22,041 nucleotides of DNA from Burkholderiales bacterium (GCA_005793295.1 SXSX01000188.1:1-22041), one strand, 5' to 3'. Shown: positions 6,236 through 15,068, counted from the first letter of the stretch. Notes: generated by a model not told the origin, from the sequence alone. Made by a program: numbers and translations.

Positions 6236-7098
6236 TCAAGAGATCGCTCGCTTTTTGTATAGCAGCCTTCCTTGGGTGCGGCAGCTTGTCTACCCTGGCA
6301 GGAGAAATCACTGATGACCGAGGCATGAAGGTTAATTTAGCCCGTCCTCCGCAAAGAATTGTGAGCTTGCTGCCTTCGCTGACGGAAACGGTATGTGCTT
6401 TGGGCCAATGCCAACGTTTGGTGGGTGTGGATCGGTATTCCAATTTTCCTGAAAGCGTAACCCGCCTGACGCAAGTGGGCGGAGGCTTGGATCCAAATAT
6501 TGAAGCCATTGTTGCTTTAAAACCCGATTTGGTGCTTGTCGCCAGTTCCTCGCGTTCTGCTGACCGTTTGCGTACTTTGGGCTTGGTGGTAGTTTCTTTG
6601 GAACCTAAAACCCATGCCGATGTCAAAAGGGTGATTCAAACCCTTGGCATTCTGTTAGAAGCTCCTAATGCAGACAAGGTTTGGAAAGACATTGACGCGT
6701 CACTGGAAGCTGCTGCCAAGTCCCTGTCTCCCAAAGCCCGCGGACTGCGGGTATATTTCGAAGTCAGTCAAGCGCCCCATGCCGCAGGCGAGGCTTCTTT
6801 CATTGGTGAAACCTTAGCGCGTTTGGGAGCCAAAAACATTGTGCCGAGTCAACTCGGTCCTTTCCCTCAACTCAATCCAGAGTTCATTGTTCGGGCAGAT
6901 CCCGATGTGATCATGGTGGGAGACCGCAACTATGTTGGAATGGACAAACGCCCCGGTTGGGCGGATATGCGGGCCATGAAAGAAAAGCGCGTGTGTATTT
7001 TTGCATCCACCATGTCTGATGACCTCGTTCGCCCTGGGCCAAGAATGGCCGAAGGTGCCCGTGCCATGGCGAAGTGCCTTGAAAGCAACGCAAGGTGA
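6223..7098 (+). CDS. btuF: Periplasmic vitamin B12-binding protein of the BtuFCD transporter
   Basis: The 291-residue protein has a signal peptide (Lys-Arg at residues 6-7, hydrophobic core FCIAAFLGCG, probable cleavage after STLA near residue 26). The family blocks PPQRIVSLLPSLTETVCALGQ, IEAIVALKPDLVLV and a C-terminal RPGPRMAEGARAMAKCL follow. It captures B12 in the periplasm and delivers it to BtuCD. The start ATG lies inside the end of cobU, with AAGGA at 6212-6216 placed 6 bases before it. The end overlaps the GTG start of btuC as GTGA. A cysteine in the leader (FLGC) is a poor lipobox match, so a soluble protein is more likely than a lipoprotein. Confidence 0.93.
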   Translation: MFCLIKRSLAFCIAAFLGCGSLSTLAGEITDDRGMKVNLARPPQRIVSLLPSLTETVCALGQCQRLVGVDRYSNFPESVTRLTQVGGGLDPNIEAIVALKPDLVLVASSSRSADRLRTLGLVVVSLEPKTHADVKRVIQTLGILLEAPNADKVWKDIDASLEAAAKSLSPKARGLRVYFEVSQAPHAAGEASFIGETLARLGAKNIVPSQLGPFPQLNPEFIVRADPDVIMVGDRNYVGMDKRPGWADMRAMKEKRVCIFASTMSDDLVRPGPRMAEGARAMAKCLESNAR

Positions 7099-8132
7099 TT
7101 AAACCTCAGCATCACCATCGAGATACAAGCCGCAAACCTTTGGTTTTGGCGGTGGTTCTTATCTTGATCGCTTTGCTGATGGCCTTTTTCGGCTTGGGTG
7201 TCGGCAGTGCCGGTTTGGTGCCAGTCATTCAAAATGCAAATGACCCCGTAGCCCATCAAATTATTTGGGACATTCGCCTTCCTCGTACCCTGGGGGCTTG
7301 GGCGGCAGGCGCCTTACTCGCTTTAGCGGGTGCGGTAGCGCAAGGCTTATTTCGCAATCCCTTGGCAGACCCCTTTTTACTAGGTAGCGCCTCGGGTGCG
7401 TCCTTTGGTGTGTCGCTGGCCTTAGCTTTCTTTGGCGTAAGCCCGTTGGCAACGGAATGGTTGATTCGACTTGGCTTAACGGGCGCTGCATTTGTGGGTG
7501 CGGTCGGTGCAGTCTTTTTAACGTTGCTCTTGGCCCGTGGGGTTCAGCACACTTTGCGTCTTTTGCTCTCAGGCGTGGTGGTAGGCGTGGTCCTTGGCGC
7601 ATTGAGCTCTTTGGTGATGCTCATGGCACCCGAGGTTCTCCAAGCGATGCAGGCGTTTTTACTCGGTAGCACCGGTTTTGTGGGCTGGAGTGCATGTCTA
7701 TTGATGCTGGTGGTTTGGATTTTTTCGATGGTCTTGGCGTGGTGGTTTAGCCCAGTGCTTGACGGTTTGGCTTTGGGTGAAGCCACCGCGCAGAGTTTGG
7801 GCTTGCCCTTGGTGAAGATGCGCATGGCATTGGTCGCAGTGCTGGCTCTTGCAACCGGTGCAGCGGTCGCCCAAACCGGCTTCATTGCTTTTGTTGGGTT
7901 GGCAGCGCCCCATTTGGTTCGTTCCGTGGTCAAAGTCACCCATGGACGACTGGTGTTGCTGTCAAGTTTGATGGGCGGCGCCTTATTGATGGTTGCGGAC
8001 CTGCTTGCCAGGCTCTTGATTGCACCCCAAGAATTACCTGTGGGGGTGTTGACTGCGGTTTTAGGCGGGGGGTATTTGTTGTGGTTGATGCACCGCAGCG
8101 GCAGCCAAACCATGGGAGGTCGTTCCTCATGA
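7095..8132 (+). CDS. btuC: B12 ABC transporter permease (FecCD family)
   Basis: The 345-residue integral membrane protein has the FecCD/BtuC signature. IWDIRLPRTLGAWAAGALLALAG is followed by AQGLFRNPLADPFLLGSASGASFG, and the block GFIAFVGLAAPHLVR in the C-terminal half includes the loop that contacts the ATPase. About nine or ten membrane segments can be read after a short His-rich N-terminus. Two copies with two BtuD subunits form the inner-membrane B12 importer. The start is GTG at 7095, overlapping the btuF stop (GTGA), and the stop overlaps the btuD ATG (ATGA), so all three are coupled. A siderophore permease would look similar; the cob and btu neighbours and the riboswitch decide for B12. 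Confidence 0.92.
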   Translation: MIKPQHHHRDTSRKPLVLAVVLILIALLMAFFGLGVGSAGLVPVIQNANDPVAHQIIWDIRLPRTLGAWAAGALLALAGAVAQGLFRNPLADPFLLGSASGASFGVSLALAFFGVSPLATEWLIRLGLTGAAFVGAVGAVFLTLLLARGVQHTLRLLLSGVVVGVVLGALSSLVMLMAPEVLQAMQAFLLGSTGFVGWSACLLMLVVWIFSMVLAWWFSPVLDGLALGEATAQSLGLPLVKMRMALVAVLALATGAAVAQTGFIAFVGLAAPHLVRSVVKVTHGRLVLLSSLMGGALLMVADLLARLLIAPQELPVGVLTAVLGGGYLLWLMHRSGSQTMGGRSS

Positions 8133-8947
8133 ACGCCATCACCAAACATGAATCCAAACCAGTGGCTATCAGTGCAGAAAACGTTTGCGCGAGTTTGAGC
8201 GGAAAGCAAGTGTTGTTTGACTTGAATCTGCAGCTCTCAGCGGGCCAATGGACTTGTATTCTTGGACCCAACGGCGCAGGCAAGTCAACACTGCTCAAAG
8301 CATTGGCATGTGTATTGCCGCATACCGGGCGAGTCTCGCTATTGGGAAATCTGATCGAATCCTTGCCTCACCGGGTACGCGCTCAGCAGTTGGCCTGGTT
8401 AGGACAAAACGAGACTTCGGCAGACGACCTCACCGTTGTAGATGTGGTCATGCTCGGACGCCTTCCTCATCAAGCGTGGCTTGCACCACCCAACGAGAAA
8501 GATTGGAAAGCCGTGGAGCGTGCGTTGCGCTATACCCAAGCCTGGGACTGGCGCAACCGTCCTTTGGGCCAGCTTTCGGGTGGTGAGCGTCAACGGGTTC
8601 TTTTGGCTAGGGCCTTGGCAGTTGAGGCCCAGGTTTTGCTTATGGATGAACCGCTCGCCAATTTAGATCCGCCGCACCAAGGCGATTGGTTGTGTGTAGT
8701 CGAAGACTTGATTAACCAAGGAACAACGGTGGTTAGCGTGTTACACGAAATAACCATTGCGCTTCATGCGGATGCTTTAATCGTGATGCGTGATGGACGT
8801 ATTACGCACCACGGCCTAACGCATGACCCTGCAACCCATGAAGCCGTGAAGGCGGCCTTTGATAACCGGATCGCGATTCATGCGCTAGGCAATCAATGGG
8901 TTGCTTTACCTGACATGGGTACCCAACCTAACGTGGCCCCTCATTAA
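8129..8947 (+). CDS. btuD: B12 ABC transporter ATP-binding protein
   Basis: The 272-residue ABC ATPase shows Walker A GPNGAGKS at residues 46-53, the signature LSGGERQRV, Walker B LLMDEPLANLD and the H-loop histidine in SVLHEI. All key catalytic residues are present. It energises import through BtuC. ATG 8129 is chosen over an in-frame start at 8081 because it overlaps the btuC stop as ATGA and has GGAGG at 8115-8119 with 9-base spacing. A short C-terminal extension after the ATPase core has no recognisable domain. A 13-bp gap leads to cobT. Confidence 0.93.
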   Translation: MNAITKHESKPVAISAENVCASLSGKQVLFDLNLQLSAGQWTCILGPNGAGKSTLLKALACVLPHTGRVSLLGNLIESLPHRVRAQQLAWLGQNETSADDLTVVDVVMLGRLPHQAWLAPPNEKDWKAVERALRYTQAWDWRNRPLGQLSGGERQRVLLARALAVEAQVLLMDEPLANLDPPHQGDWLCVVEDLINQGTTVVSVLHEITIALHADALIVMRDGRITHHGLTHDPATHEAVKAAFDNRIAIHALGNQWVALPDMGTQPNVAPH

Positions 8948-8960
8948 AAACTCTACTTCT

Positions 8961-10052
8961 ATGACTATTCAATTGATACCCACCATCGACAACCTGCAAA
9001 ACCATGCGTTCCGCCAAAGCTTGCAACACAAAATTGACACCAAGACCAAGCCCTTGGGATCACTTGGACGAATAGAAGAACTAGCACTTCAGATCGGTGA
9101 AATTCTGGGTTTCCAAGACCCTGTTTTGTCTCAGCCTCAAATGGTGGTTTTTGCGGGTGACCACGGGCTGACAGCGCGGGGAATATCTGCATTTCCAAGT
9201 GATGTGAGTTGGCAAATGGTAGAAAACTTCCTTGCCGGTGGCGCAGCAGTCAGCGTTCTTTCTAAGCAAAATGGCATTGCTTTGACGGTGGTGGACTGCG
9301 GTGTCAATCACGATTTTTTAGCCGGCTTACCCACTGGAACAACTCGCCCTGGCTTATTGGTTCGCAAAGTGGCCGGGGGCGAAAAAGGTACGGCTGATTC
9401 GTCAGCGCAAGCGGCAATGACTAGCGCTCAATGTGAAGCTGCTCTTGCCAACGGACAAGAGATTGTGAAGGGTTTGCCTGGCAATGCTTTGCTTCTGGGT
9501 GAAATGGGCATTGGTAATACCTCGGCAGCATCCTTGCTTTTAGCCAGACTGGCGGGTTTGGATATTGCTCAATGTACGGGTGCAGGAACGGGTTTAGACG
9601 CACCGGCAGTTTTGCGAAAAACAGAAATCTTGCGAGAGGTTTTAGTTTTTCATTCGCAGGCCAAAGCGCCGCTGGACGCCTTGGCCGCGTTTGGTGGGTT
9701 TGAAATTGCGACCATGGTGGGCGCTGTTTTACAGGCAGCAGCAGATCGCCGTGTCATCGTGGTGGATGGTTTTATTGCCACGTCTGCTGTATTGGTTGCA
9801 CACGCCCTTGAGCCCTTGGTGTTGCAGCGCTGTGTGTTTGCGCACCGCTCTGGCGAGCGCGGGCATGAGTTCATGTTGCAACACCTCGGCGTTCAAGCCT
9901 TGTTGGATTTGGGATTGCGCTTAGGTGAAGGTTCAGGGGCGGCGCTGGCTTGGCCCCTGTTGGAGTCCGCCTGTAGCATTCTGCGAGACATGGCAAGTTT
10001 TGAGGCAGCCGGTGTTTCTGAAAAATCGGAGACTGCATCTGTAACTCCATGA
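8961..10052 (+). CDS. cobT: Nicotinate-nucleotide:dimethylbenzimidazole phosphoribosyltransferase
   Basis: The 363-residue protein opens with the family block TKTKPLGSLGRIEELALQIG (27-46). It contains GDHG at 66-69 and GEMGIGNTSAA at 180-190. Glu181 and Glu323 (in LGEGSGAAL) stand at the same distances from the C-terminus as the catalytic Glu174 and Glu317 of the Salmonella enzyme. CobT makes alpha-ribazole phosphate from dimethylbenzimidazole and nicotinate mononucleotide, the nucleotide half of the lower ligand. ATG 8961 is preferred to an in-frame non-ATG start at 8901 inside btuD. The stop overlaps the cobS ATG as ATGA, coupling the two lower-ligand enzymes. Confidence 0.95.
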   Translation: MTIQLIPTIDNLQNHAFRQSLQHKIDTKTKPLGSLGRIEELALQIGEILGFQDPVLSQPQMVVFAGDHGLTARGISAFPSDVSWQMVENFLAGGAAVSVLSKQNGIALTVVDCGVNHDFLAGLPTGTTRPGLLVRKVAGGEKGTADSSAQAAMTSAQCEAALANGQEIVKGLPGNALLLGEMGIGNTSAASLLLARLAGLDIAQCTGAGTGLDAPAVLRKTEILREVLVFHSQAKAPLDALAAFGGFEIATMVGAVLQAAADRRVIVVDGFIATSAVLVAHALEPLVLQRCVFAHRSGERGHEFMLQHLGVQALLDLGLRLGEGSGAALAWPLLESACSILRDMASFEAAGVSEKSETASVTP

Positions 10053-10864
10053 CTCCGTTACGCCACTTCCTGATCGCGCTGCAGTTTTTTACCCGCATTC
10101 CTGTCACCGGGCGCTTAGCGCAATGGGTGGGCTTTAGCCTCGAGATGCTGCGAGCCAGTGCAGCGTACTTACCTCTTGTTGGGGTCGTTGTCGGCGCCGT
10201 CGTTACCTTGCTCACCGCTGCGCTTTTGGCGTTGCTACCAACGGCGTATGCGCCTTTGGCAGCTGCGGTCTTGGGAACGGCAGCTAGCGTTTGGATCACG
10301 GGCGCGTTTCATGAAGACGGGTTGGCTGATGTCGCTGACGGCTTGGGTGGCAGCTACGACCGTGAGCGTGCTTTGATCATCATGAAAGATTCACGCGTTG
10401 GTGCTTTTGGCGCTATCGCCGTAGTTTTGGCTTTGTTGGCCAAGGTGGCTTTGTTGGCTTTGATTGGTTCTGTGAGCAGTGTAGGAATGTGTGCCGCCTT
10501 GATGGGCGCTCACGTGGTCTCGCGCATGTGGCCCTTGTTGGTGATCCGCTTGTTGCCCCATGTGGGCGATGACGCGGGATCCAAATCCAAGCCCTTGGCC
10601 GATCAAATTTCCATCCAGAGTTTGGCACTTGCCGCCTTGTTCTGTGATCTTGCCTTGGGATTGAGCGTATGGTTTTTCCCCGTGCCTTGGGAAGTGTGGG
10701 CCGCTGCTTTAGTGGGGTCTGCGATTGCTTTTTGGCGAGCTTGGCGCTTGTTCTCGCGTCGCTTGCAAGGATTTACGGGCGACTGTTTGGGGACGACACA
10801 ACAGGTCTGTGAATTGGCTTTTTACCTTGGATGGGCTTTGGCATTGGGATGGGCGGCTCGCTGA
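10049..10864 (+). CDS. cobS: Adenosylcobinamide-GDP ribazoletransferase (cobalamin synthase)
   Basis: The 271-residue membrane protein starts MTPLRHFLIALQFFTRIPV, the family N-terminus. The acidic active-site block GAFHEDGLADVADGLGG lies at 85-101, followed by KDSRVGAFG (113-121). Hydrophobic segments span most of the rest. CobS joins adenosylcobinamide-GDP from CobU with alpha-ribazole or its phosphate in the cytoplasmic membrane to give adenosylcobalamin or its phosphate. The start overlaps cobT by 4 bp, and cobC begins one base after the stop. Confidence 0.95.
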   Translation: MTPLRHFLIALQFFTRIPVTGRLAQWVGFSLEMLRASAAYLPLVGVVVGAVVTLLTAALLALLPTAYAPLAAAVLGTAASVWITGAFHEDGLADVADGLGGSYDRERALIIMKDSRVGAFGAIAVVLALLAKVALLALIGSVSSVGMCAALMGAHVVSRMWPLLVIRLLPHVGDDAGSKSKPLADQISIQSLALAALFCDLALGLSVWFFPVPWEVWAAALVGSAIAFWRAWRLFSRRLQGFTGDCLGTTQQVCELAFYLGWALALGWAAR

Positions 10865-10865
10865 C

Positions 10866-11414
10866 ATGGCCTTGTGGATCGTCCGTCACACCAAGCCGCT
10901 GATTGACCCAGGGATTTGCTACGGCGCTTTGGACATTGAAGCCGATGCGGCTGCAACATTAGCTTCGGCCACAGCTTTGGCGGAAGTGTTGCCAAACGGC
11001 CTGAGGGTAGACGTTTCCCCCCTTCGGCGCTGCCAACAACTCCAAGTGGCCTTACAAAGCCTTCGAACCGATTTGGTTTTCACCTTGGAGCCGCGCTTAG
11101 CGGAGATGCATTTTGGGGTGTGGGAGGGAATAGCTTGGAATTGCATCGATCCTCAGGCCATGAGCGCTTGGACCGACGATTTTGGCAACCACCGATTCGG
11201 GGGAGTGGAAAGTACAAATAGCGTTTTGGAGCGTGTAGCTCAGGTTTGGGATCAGACCGTGCTCAACAGGACGCAAGACCACGTTTGGATCACCCACGCA
11301 GGCGTAGCACGCGCCGCAGATTTGATTTCCAAAGGCATTAGAGAAGTTAGCGATGCCAGGCAATGGCCAAAGCTTGCGCCCAGTTATGGGGATTGGGTCA
11401 CTTTGTCTTTGTAG
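10866..11414 (+). CDS. cobC: Histidine phosphatase, probable alpha-ribazole phosphatase
   Basis: The 182-residue protein has the histidine phosphatase RHT motif (Arg7-His8-Thr9), Arg54 in SPLRRC, the acidic residue Glu80 in RLAEMHFGVWEG, and the second catalytic histidine His144 in ITHAGVAR. In B12 loci this family removes the phosphate from alpha-ribazole phosphate or adenosylcobalamin phosphate. The ATG at 10866 is one base past the cobS stop; the open frame extends upstream to 10725, but the family N-terminus (MALWIVRHTKP) fits this start. It is the last gene of the B12 operon. Its final 31 bp overlap the 3' end of nth on the other strand. Assignment as CobC rests partly on context, because the superfamily is broad. 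Confidence 0.88.
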   Translation: MALWIVRHTKPLIDPGICYGALDIEADAAATLASATALAEVLPNGLRVDVSPLRRCQQLQVALQSLRTDLVFTLEPRLAEMHFGVWEGIAWNCIDPQAMSAWTDDFGNHRFGGVESTNSVLERVAQVWDQTVLNRTQDHVWITHAGVARAADLISKGIREVSDARQWPKLAPSYGDWVTLSL

Positions 11415-12025
11415 CCACAAACCGAAGTGACGGAACATTTCCAACACATTGGCTTTCGTGCCTGACAGACATAACGTCCATGCAAAATCAGCCAATGGTG
11501 TGCGTCTACCAGGTATTTTTCAGGGATGCGTTTGAGCAGTTTGCGCTCCACATCTAAGGGCGTTTTCCCTGGCGCCAAGCCTGTTCGGTTTCCGAGGCGA
11601 AACAAGTGGGTGTCAACGGCCATGGTAGGTTCACCAAACGCCACGTTCAAAATCACATTCGCTGTCTTACGGCCAACGCCTGGAAGCGCCTCTAGTGCTT
11701 CGCGGGTTCTCGGAACTTTTCCGCCATGCAAATCCATCAGCATGTGGCAGGTTTGGAGCAAATGCCGGGCTTTGCTCCGAAATAGACCAATGGTTTTAAT
11801 GTGGTTTTCTAGGCCTTCCAAGCCCAAGTTCAACATCTTTTGCGGAGTAGGAGCTACAACAAACAATCCGCGCGTTGCTTTGTTGACGCCGATGTCCGTG
11901 GCCTGCGCGGAAAGCAATACGGCAGCCAACAACTCAAATACGCTCGCAAAGTGCAACTCCGTTTGTGGATGGGGGTTTGCCGCTTGCAGGGTGGAGAAAA
12001 AAGTTTCGATCTGGGAAGGGGTCAT
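11384..12025 (-). CDS. nth: Endonuclease III (DNA glycosylase/AP lyase)
   Basis: The 213-residue protein has the helix-hairpin-helix-GPD fold with LPGVGRKTANV, in which Lys120 is the catalytic lysine, and Asp138 in AVDTH. The 4Fe-4S cluster cysteines are Cys187, Cys194, Cys197 and Cys203, spaced C-X6-C-X2-C-X5-C. These numbers coincide with those of the E. coli enzyme. It excises oxidised pyrimidines and cleaves the resulting abasic site. It is transcribed toward cobC and overlaps its end by 31 bp. No terminator separates the two genes. Confidence 0.96.
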   Translation of the reverse strand: MTPSQIETFFSTLQAANPHPQTELHFASVFELLAAVLLSAQATDIGVNKATRGLFVVAPTPQKMLNLGLEGLENHIKTIGLFRSKARHLLQTCHMLMDLHGGKVPRTREALEALPGVGRKTANVILNVAFGEPTMAVDTHLFRLGNRTGLAPGKTPLDVERKLLKRIPEKYLVDAHHWLILHGRYVCQARKPMCWKCSVTSVCGYKDKVTQSP

Positions 12026-12081
12026 AAATGGAGGAAGACTGAGGCGACAATACTGAAAAACACCACCGCGAAAGATACACC

Positions 12082-13275
12082 ATGGCTTTGCAATTTGCCG
12101 ATCGCTTGAACCAAATCGAAACCTCTGCCATTCGGGAGCTGTTTAAGCTGCTGGGTAAGCCTGGGATTATTAGCTTTGCGGGGGGCTTTCCCGACCCCGC
12201 CTTGTTTGATGTGGAAGGGCTTCGAATCGCAACGGATGCAGTTATGACCCACAACCCGGGTCCGGTGTTGCAATACGGCGCGACCGAAGGGTGGGAGCCC
12301 TTGCGCGAGCAAATCAGTATTTTTATGGCGGCCAAAGGGGCCACTGTCACGCCGCAAGGCCTGATCGTGACTACCGGCAGCCAACAGGCACTGGACCTGA
12401 TCGGAAAAACCATGATCTCTCCCGGTGACAAAGTGATCGTCGAGGCGCCCACCTTTTTAGCCACGATCCAATGTTTTCGTTTGTATGGTGCCCAACTGAT
12501 CGGTGCTCCCATTGATGCGGACGGCGTGGATGTGGATCGACTGGAGCAATTAATCGAAGAACACCGCCCCAAGCTGGTTTACCTCATTCCTACGTTCGGC
12601 AACCCCAGCGGCGCCACACTGAGCCTAGAGCGACGCAAGCGTATTTTGGAAATCGCGGCGCGAACCCACACCTTAATCGTTGAGGACGACCCTTACGGCG
12701 AGTTGTACTTTGACAAGGCACCGCCGCCCAGCCTGTTGGCGCTCAGCGCCGAAGTGCCGGGCAGCCGGGAGTATTTAGTCCACTGCGGCAGCCTCAGCAA
12801 AGTCTTGAGCCCAGGTTTGCGCGTGGGTTGGATGATTGCCCCTCCAGAATTATTGGCCCGGGCAACGATGTGCAAACAATTCAGCGACGCACACACCAGC
12901 AACCTGACCCAGGCCATCGCAGCCCATTACCTTACCCTTTCTCGTATAAACAAGGCTTTGGATGTTGTGCGAACGACTTATGCGGAACGCGCCCGCATCA
13001 TGGGCCAATGTTTGCAAACCACCTTGGGCGAAGCAATCGCCTTTAACGCCCCCCAAGGCGGCATGTTCTTTTGGGCTCAACTTACAGGGCAGGGCGGAAA
13101 AACTAACAACGCCCCCGAGTTTGCCCGCCGAGCGATTGACAAATTAGTGGCATTCGTTCCTGGCGCCCCTTTCTTTGCCCATGATCCTGACACTGCAACC
13201 TTGCGTTTAAGTTTTGCGACGGCGGATGTTGCAAAGATCAAAGAGGGAGTTGCCCGTTTGGGTCTGGCCTTGTGA
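12082..13275 (+). CDS. PLP-dependent class I/II aminotransferase (2-aminoadipate/aromatic type)
   Basis: The 397-residue protein has a fold-type I aminotransferase core. FAGGFPDPALF is at 32-42, the cofactor-contact block TTGSQQALDLIGK at 97-109, Asn174 in FGNPSG, EDDPYGELYF at 201-210, the Schiff-base Lys240 in GSLSKVLSPGLRVGW, and a C-terminal arginine region near LRLSFA. The sequence style matches the LysN/Aro8-like (MocR-core) aminotransferases. The true substrate is not decidable; aromatic amino acids, 2-aminoadipate or branched-chain substrates are all possible. It is divergent from nth across 56 bp, and its stop overlaps the GTG start of the following phosphatase gene. Confidence 0.88.
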   Translation: MALQFADRLNQIETSAIRELFKLLGKPGIISFAGGFPDPALFDVEGLRIATDAVMTHNPGPVLQYGATEGWEPLREQISIFMAAKGATVTPQGLIVTTGSQQALDLIGKTMISPGDKVIVEAPTFLATIQCFRLYGAQLIGAPIDADGVDVDRLEQLIEEHRPKLVYLIPTFGNPSGATLSLERRKRILEIAARTHTLIVEDDPYGELYFDKAPPPSLLALSAEVPGSREYLVHCGSLSKVLSPGLRVGWMIAPPELLARATMCKQFSDAHTSNLTQAIAAHYLTLSRINKALDVVRTTYAERARIMGQCLQTTLGEAIAFNAPQGGMFFWAQLTGQGGKTNNAPEFARRAIDKLVAFVPGAPFFAHDPDTATLRLSFATADVAKIKEGVARLGLAL

Positions 13276-14846
13276 CACTAGACCGCAGACAGCTGCTTCG
13301 GCTGATAACAGCTAGCAGCACAGCGTTGTGCTTGCCGCGCAGTGCGCTAAGTCAAGCACGAACGCTTCTCTATCCTTTTGCCTGTGGCGTTGCTAGTGGC
13401 TCGCCCACCCATGAAAGCGTTGTTTTGTGGACGCGGCTTGATCCGATGGCACTACGAATTGCAGTCGATGGATACGCAACCGTTCAGTGGGAAGTGGCCC
13501 ATGATGATGCGTTTCAACACATTGTCCAAAGCGGCTCATCACAAGCCGTATCCCATTTGGGTTTCTCATTACACATAGAGGTTCCCAATTTAGCGTCAGA
13601 CCGTTGGTACTTTTATCGGTTTATGGTAGGTGATGCGGTGAGTCCAGTGGGTCGTACGCGAACTTTCCCGCATCCCGACGCCGCCCCTAAGCGTCTGCGC
13701 TTGGCGTATGCATCTTGCCAAAAATGGGAGGACGGCTACTTTAGCGCTTGGAGTCACATGCAATCTGAAAACCTAGACGCAGTTCTGTTTTTGGGGGATT
13801 ACATTTATGAATACCCCGGAACGGGCAGTCGCTTTCGCAGCCCCACAGGGGGATGGGTTTTAACGCTAGAGAACTACCGTGCCCGGTACGCTTTGTACAA
13901 GTCCGACCCGGATTTACAAGCCATGCATGCGGCGTGTCCTTGGCTCATGACCTGGGACGACCACGAAGTTCAAAACGACTACGCGGGAACCCAAGCGGGC
14001 GATGGGTTTGTAAGCGCCCCGGATTTTTCTCAGCGCCGCGCTGCGGCCTACCAAGCGTATTACGAAAATATGCCATTGCGTTCAAGTGTTCTAACCCAAG
14101 CAATTGCAGGACTTTCCCAAGGCGCTGAAATGCGTATTTACAGCCAAGTGCGTTTTGGCCGATTAGCCGCTTTGCGCCTGCTTGACGCCCGTCAGTACAA
14201 AGACCCGCAGGTTTGCAGCCTCAATGGAAAAACCGGCTCAAGCAGCATCCGGCCAGATTCCTGCCCAGATTGGCAAGATCCGAAGCGCTCTAAGCTGGGA
14301 GCGCAACAAGAGCGCTGGCTCAATACGGCTTTAGACAGCCCATCAGCGAAATACACAACTTGGAACGTGTTGGGTCAACAAAGTCTCTTCGGGCCGCGCG
14401 ATTTTTCAATTGGCCCGTCCCAAAAAATGTGGAATGACGGATGGGACGGCTACAACGCAGCGCGGATTCGGTTGACCGATGCCTTAACTAAATACGCAAC
14501 GCCCAACCCCGTGATTTTCGGAGGCGATGTGCATGAAAACTGGGTAGGTCATGTGCTTAGCGATTACTCCAATTCGAAAAGTAAAAAAATAGGGGTCGAA
14601 TTTTGCGGCACCAGTATCACGTCCAAGTCTGGAAGTACGGAATCTTTGTTGCCGCTGGTTCAGGAAAACCCGCACTTTGTTTTTGCTGAGTCGCGCTACC
14701 GAGGCTACGGCGTTGCTGAATTTACTCCAGAGCGATTGAGCGTGAACCTGCGTGTCCTTGATGATGTTCAACGCAAGGACAGCACGGTTCGTACCCTTGC
14801 TGCTTTTGTAGTTGAAACCGGCCAGCCCGAAGTCTTGAAGGCTTAA
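13272..14846 (+). CDS. phoD: PhoD-family alkaline phosphatase/phosphodiesterase, Tat-exported
   Basis: The 524-residue protein begins with a twin-arginine signal (RRQLLRLI at 5-12, then a short hydrophobic stretch to about residue 28). A PhoD N-terminal beta domain follows (FACGVASGSPTHESVVLWTRL, 36-56). The metallophosphatase blocks are YASC (146-149), GDYIYEY (175-181), WDDHEVQND (228-236) and FGGDVHENW near the C-terminus. PhoD enzymes fold in the cytoplasm with iron and calcium and release phosphate from phosphodiesters and monoesters in the periplasm. The start is GTG at 13272, overlapping the aminotransferase stop as GTGA. No Pho box was recognised, because the gene has no promoter region of its own. 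The pairing with an aminotransferase is probably positional. Confidence 0.9.
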   Translation: MTLDRRQLLRLITASSTALCLPRSALSQARTLLYPFACGVASGSPTHESVVLWTRLDPMALRIAVDGYATVQWEVAHDDAFQHIVQSGSSQAVSHLGFSLHIEVPNLASDRWYFYRFMVGDAVSPVGRTRTFPHPDAAPKRLRLAYASCQKWEDGYFSAWSHMQSENLDAVLFLGDYIYEYPGTGSRFRSPTGGWVLTLENYRARYALYKSDPDLQAMHAACPWLMTWDDHEVQNDYAGTQAGDGFVSAPDFSQRRAAAYQAYYENMPLRSSVLTQAIAGLSQGAEMRIYSQVRFGRLAALRLLDARQYKDPQVCSLNGKTGSSSIRPDSCPDWQDPKRSKLGAQQERWLNTALDSPSAKYTTWNVLGQQSLFGPRDFSIGPSQKMWNDGWDGYNAARIRLTDALTKYATPNPVIFGGDVHENWVGHVLSDYSNSKSKKIGVEFCGTSITSKSGSTESLLPLVQENPHFVFAESRYRGYGVAEFTPERLSVNLRVLDDVQRKDSTVRTLAAFVVETGQPEVLKA

Positions 14847-14861
14847 AGTAACCAATACACG

Positions 14862-15068
14862 ATGCAACCCGAAGATTTACAGCGCTTGGTTAGCCAGCCC
14901 ATGCCCTTTGGAAAACACAAAGGCGTACTCATCGCAGACCTGCCCGGAAATTACCTCAACTGGTTCGCCCGTGAAGGCTTCCCTAAAAGTGAGATTGGCC
15001 GTTTGTTGCAGCTGATGCATGAGATTGACCACAATGGTTTGTCTGATCTTCTCAAGCCCTTGCGTTAA
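14862..15068 (+). CDS. DUF3820 family small protein
   Basis: The 68-residue protein carries the DUF3820 pattern: MPFGKHKGVLIADLPGNYLNWF near residues 14-35, a conserved region shared with small proteins sometimes called putative quorum-sensing-regulated virulence factors. The biochemical role is unknown. It is soluble, without signal or membrane segment. It lies 15 bp after phoD and converges on serB with a 4-bp overlap of stop codons (15065-15068). Confidence 0.85.
   Translation: MQPEDLQRLVSQPMPFGKHKGVLIADLPGNYLNWFAREGFPKSEIGRLLQLMHEIDHNGLSDLLKPLR

Noticed and set aside
7544..8209. 221-codon open frame on the minus strand across btuC and the btuD start
   Set aside because: It is antisense to two coupled, well-identified transporter genes; the product is rich in Thr, Pro and Lys without any domain.
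2894..8947. Reading the receptor and ABC transporter as an iron-siderophore system
   Set aside because: The families are shared, but the cobalamin riboswitch directly upstream and cobU, cobT, cobS and cobC in the same operon point to B12.
11526..12056. 176-codon plus-strand open frame opposite nth
   Set aside because: The nth frame has all catalytic and iron-sulfur residues; the opposite frame is a shadow.
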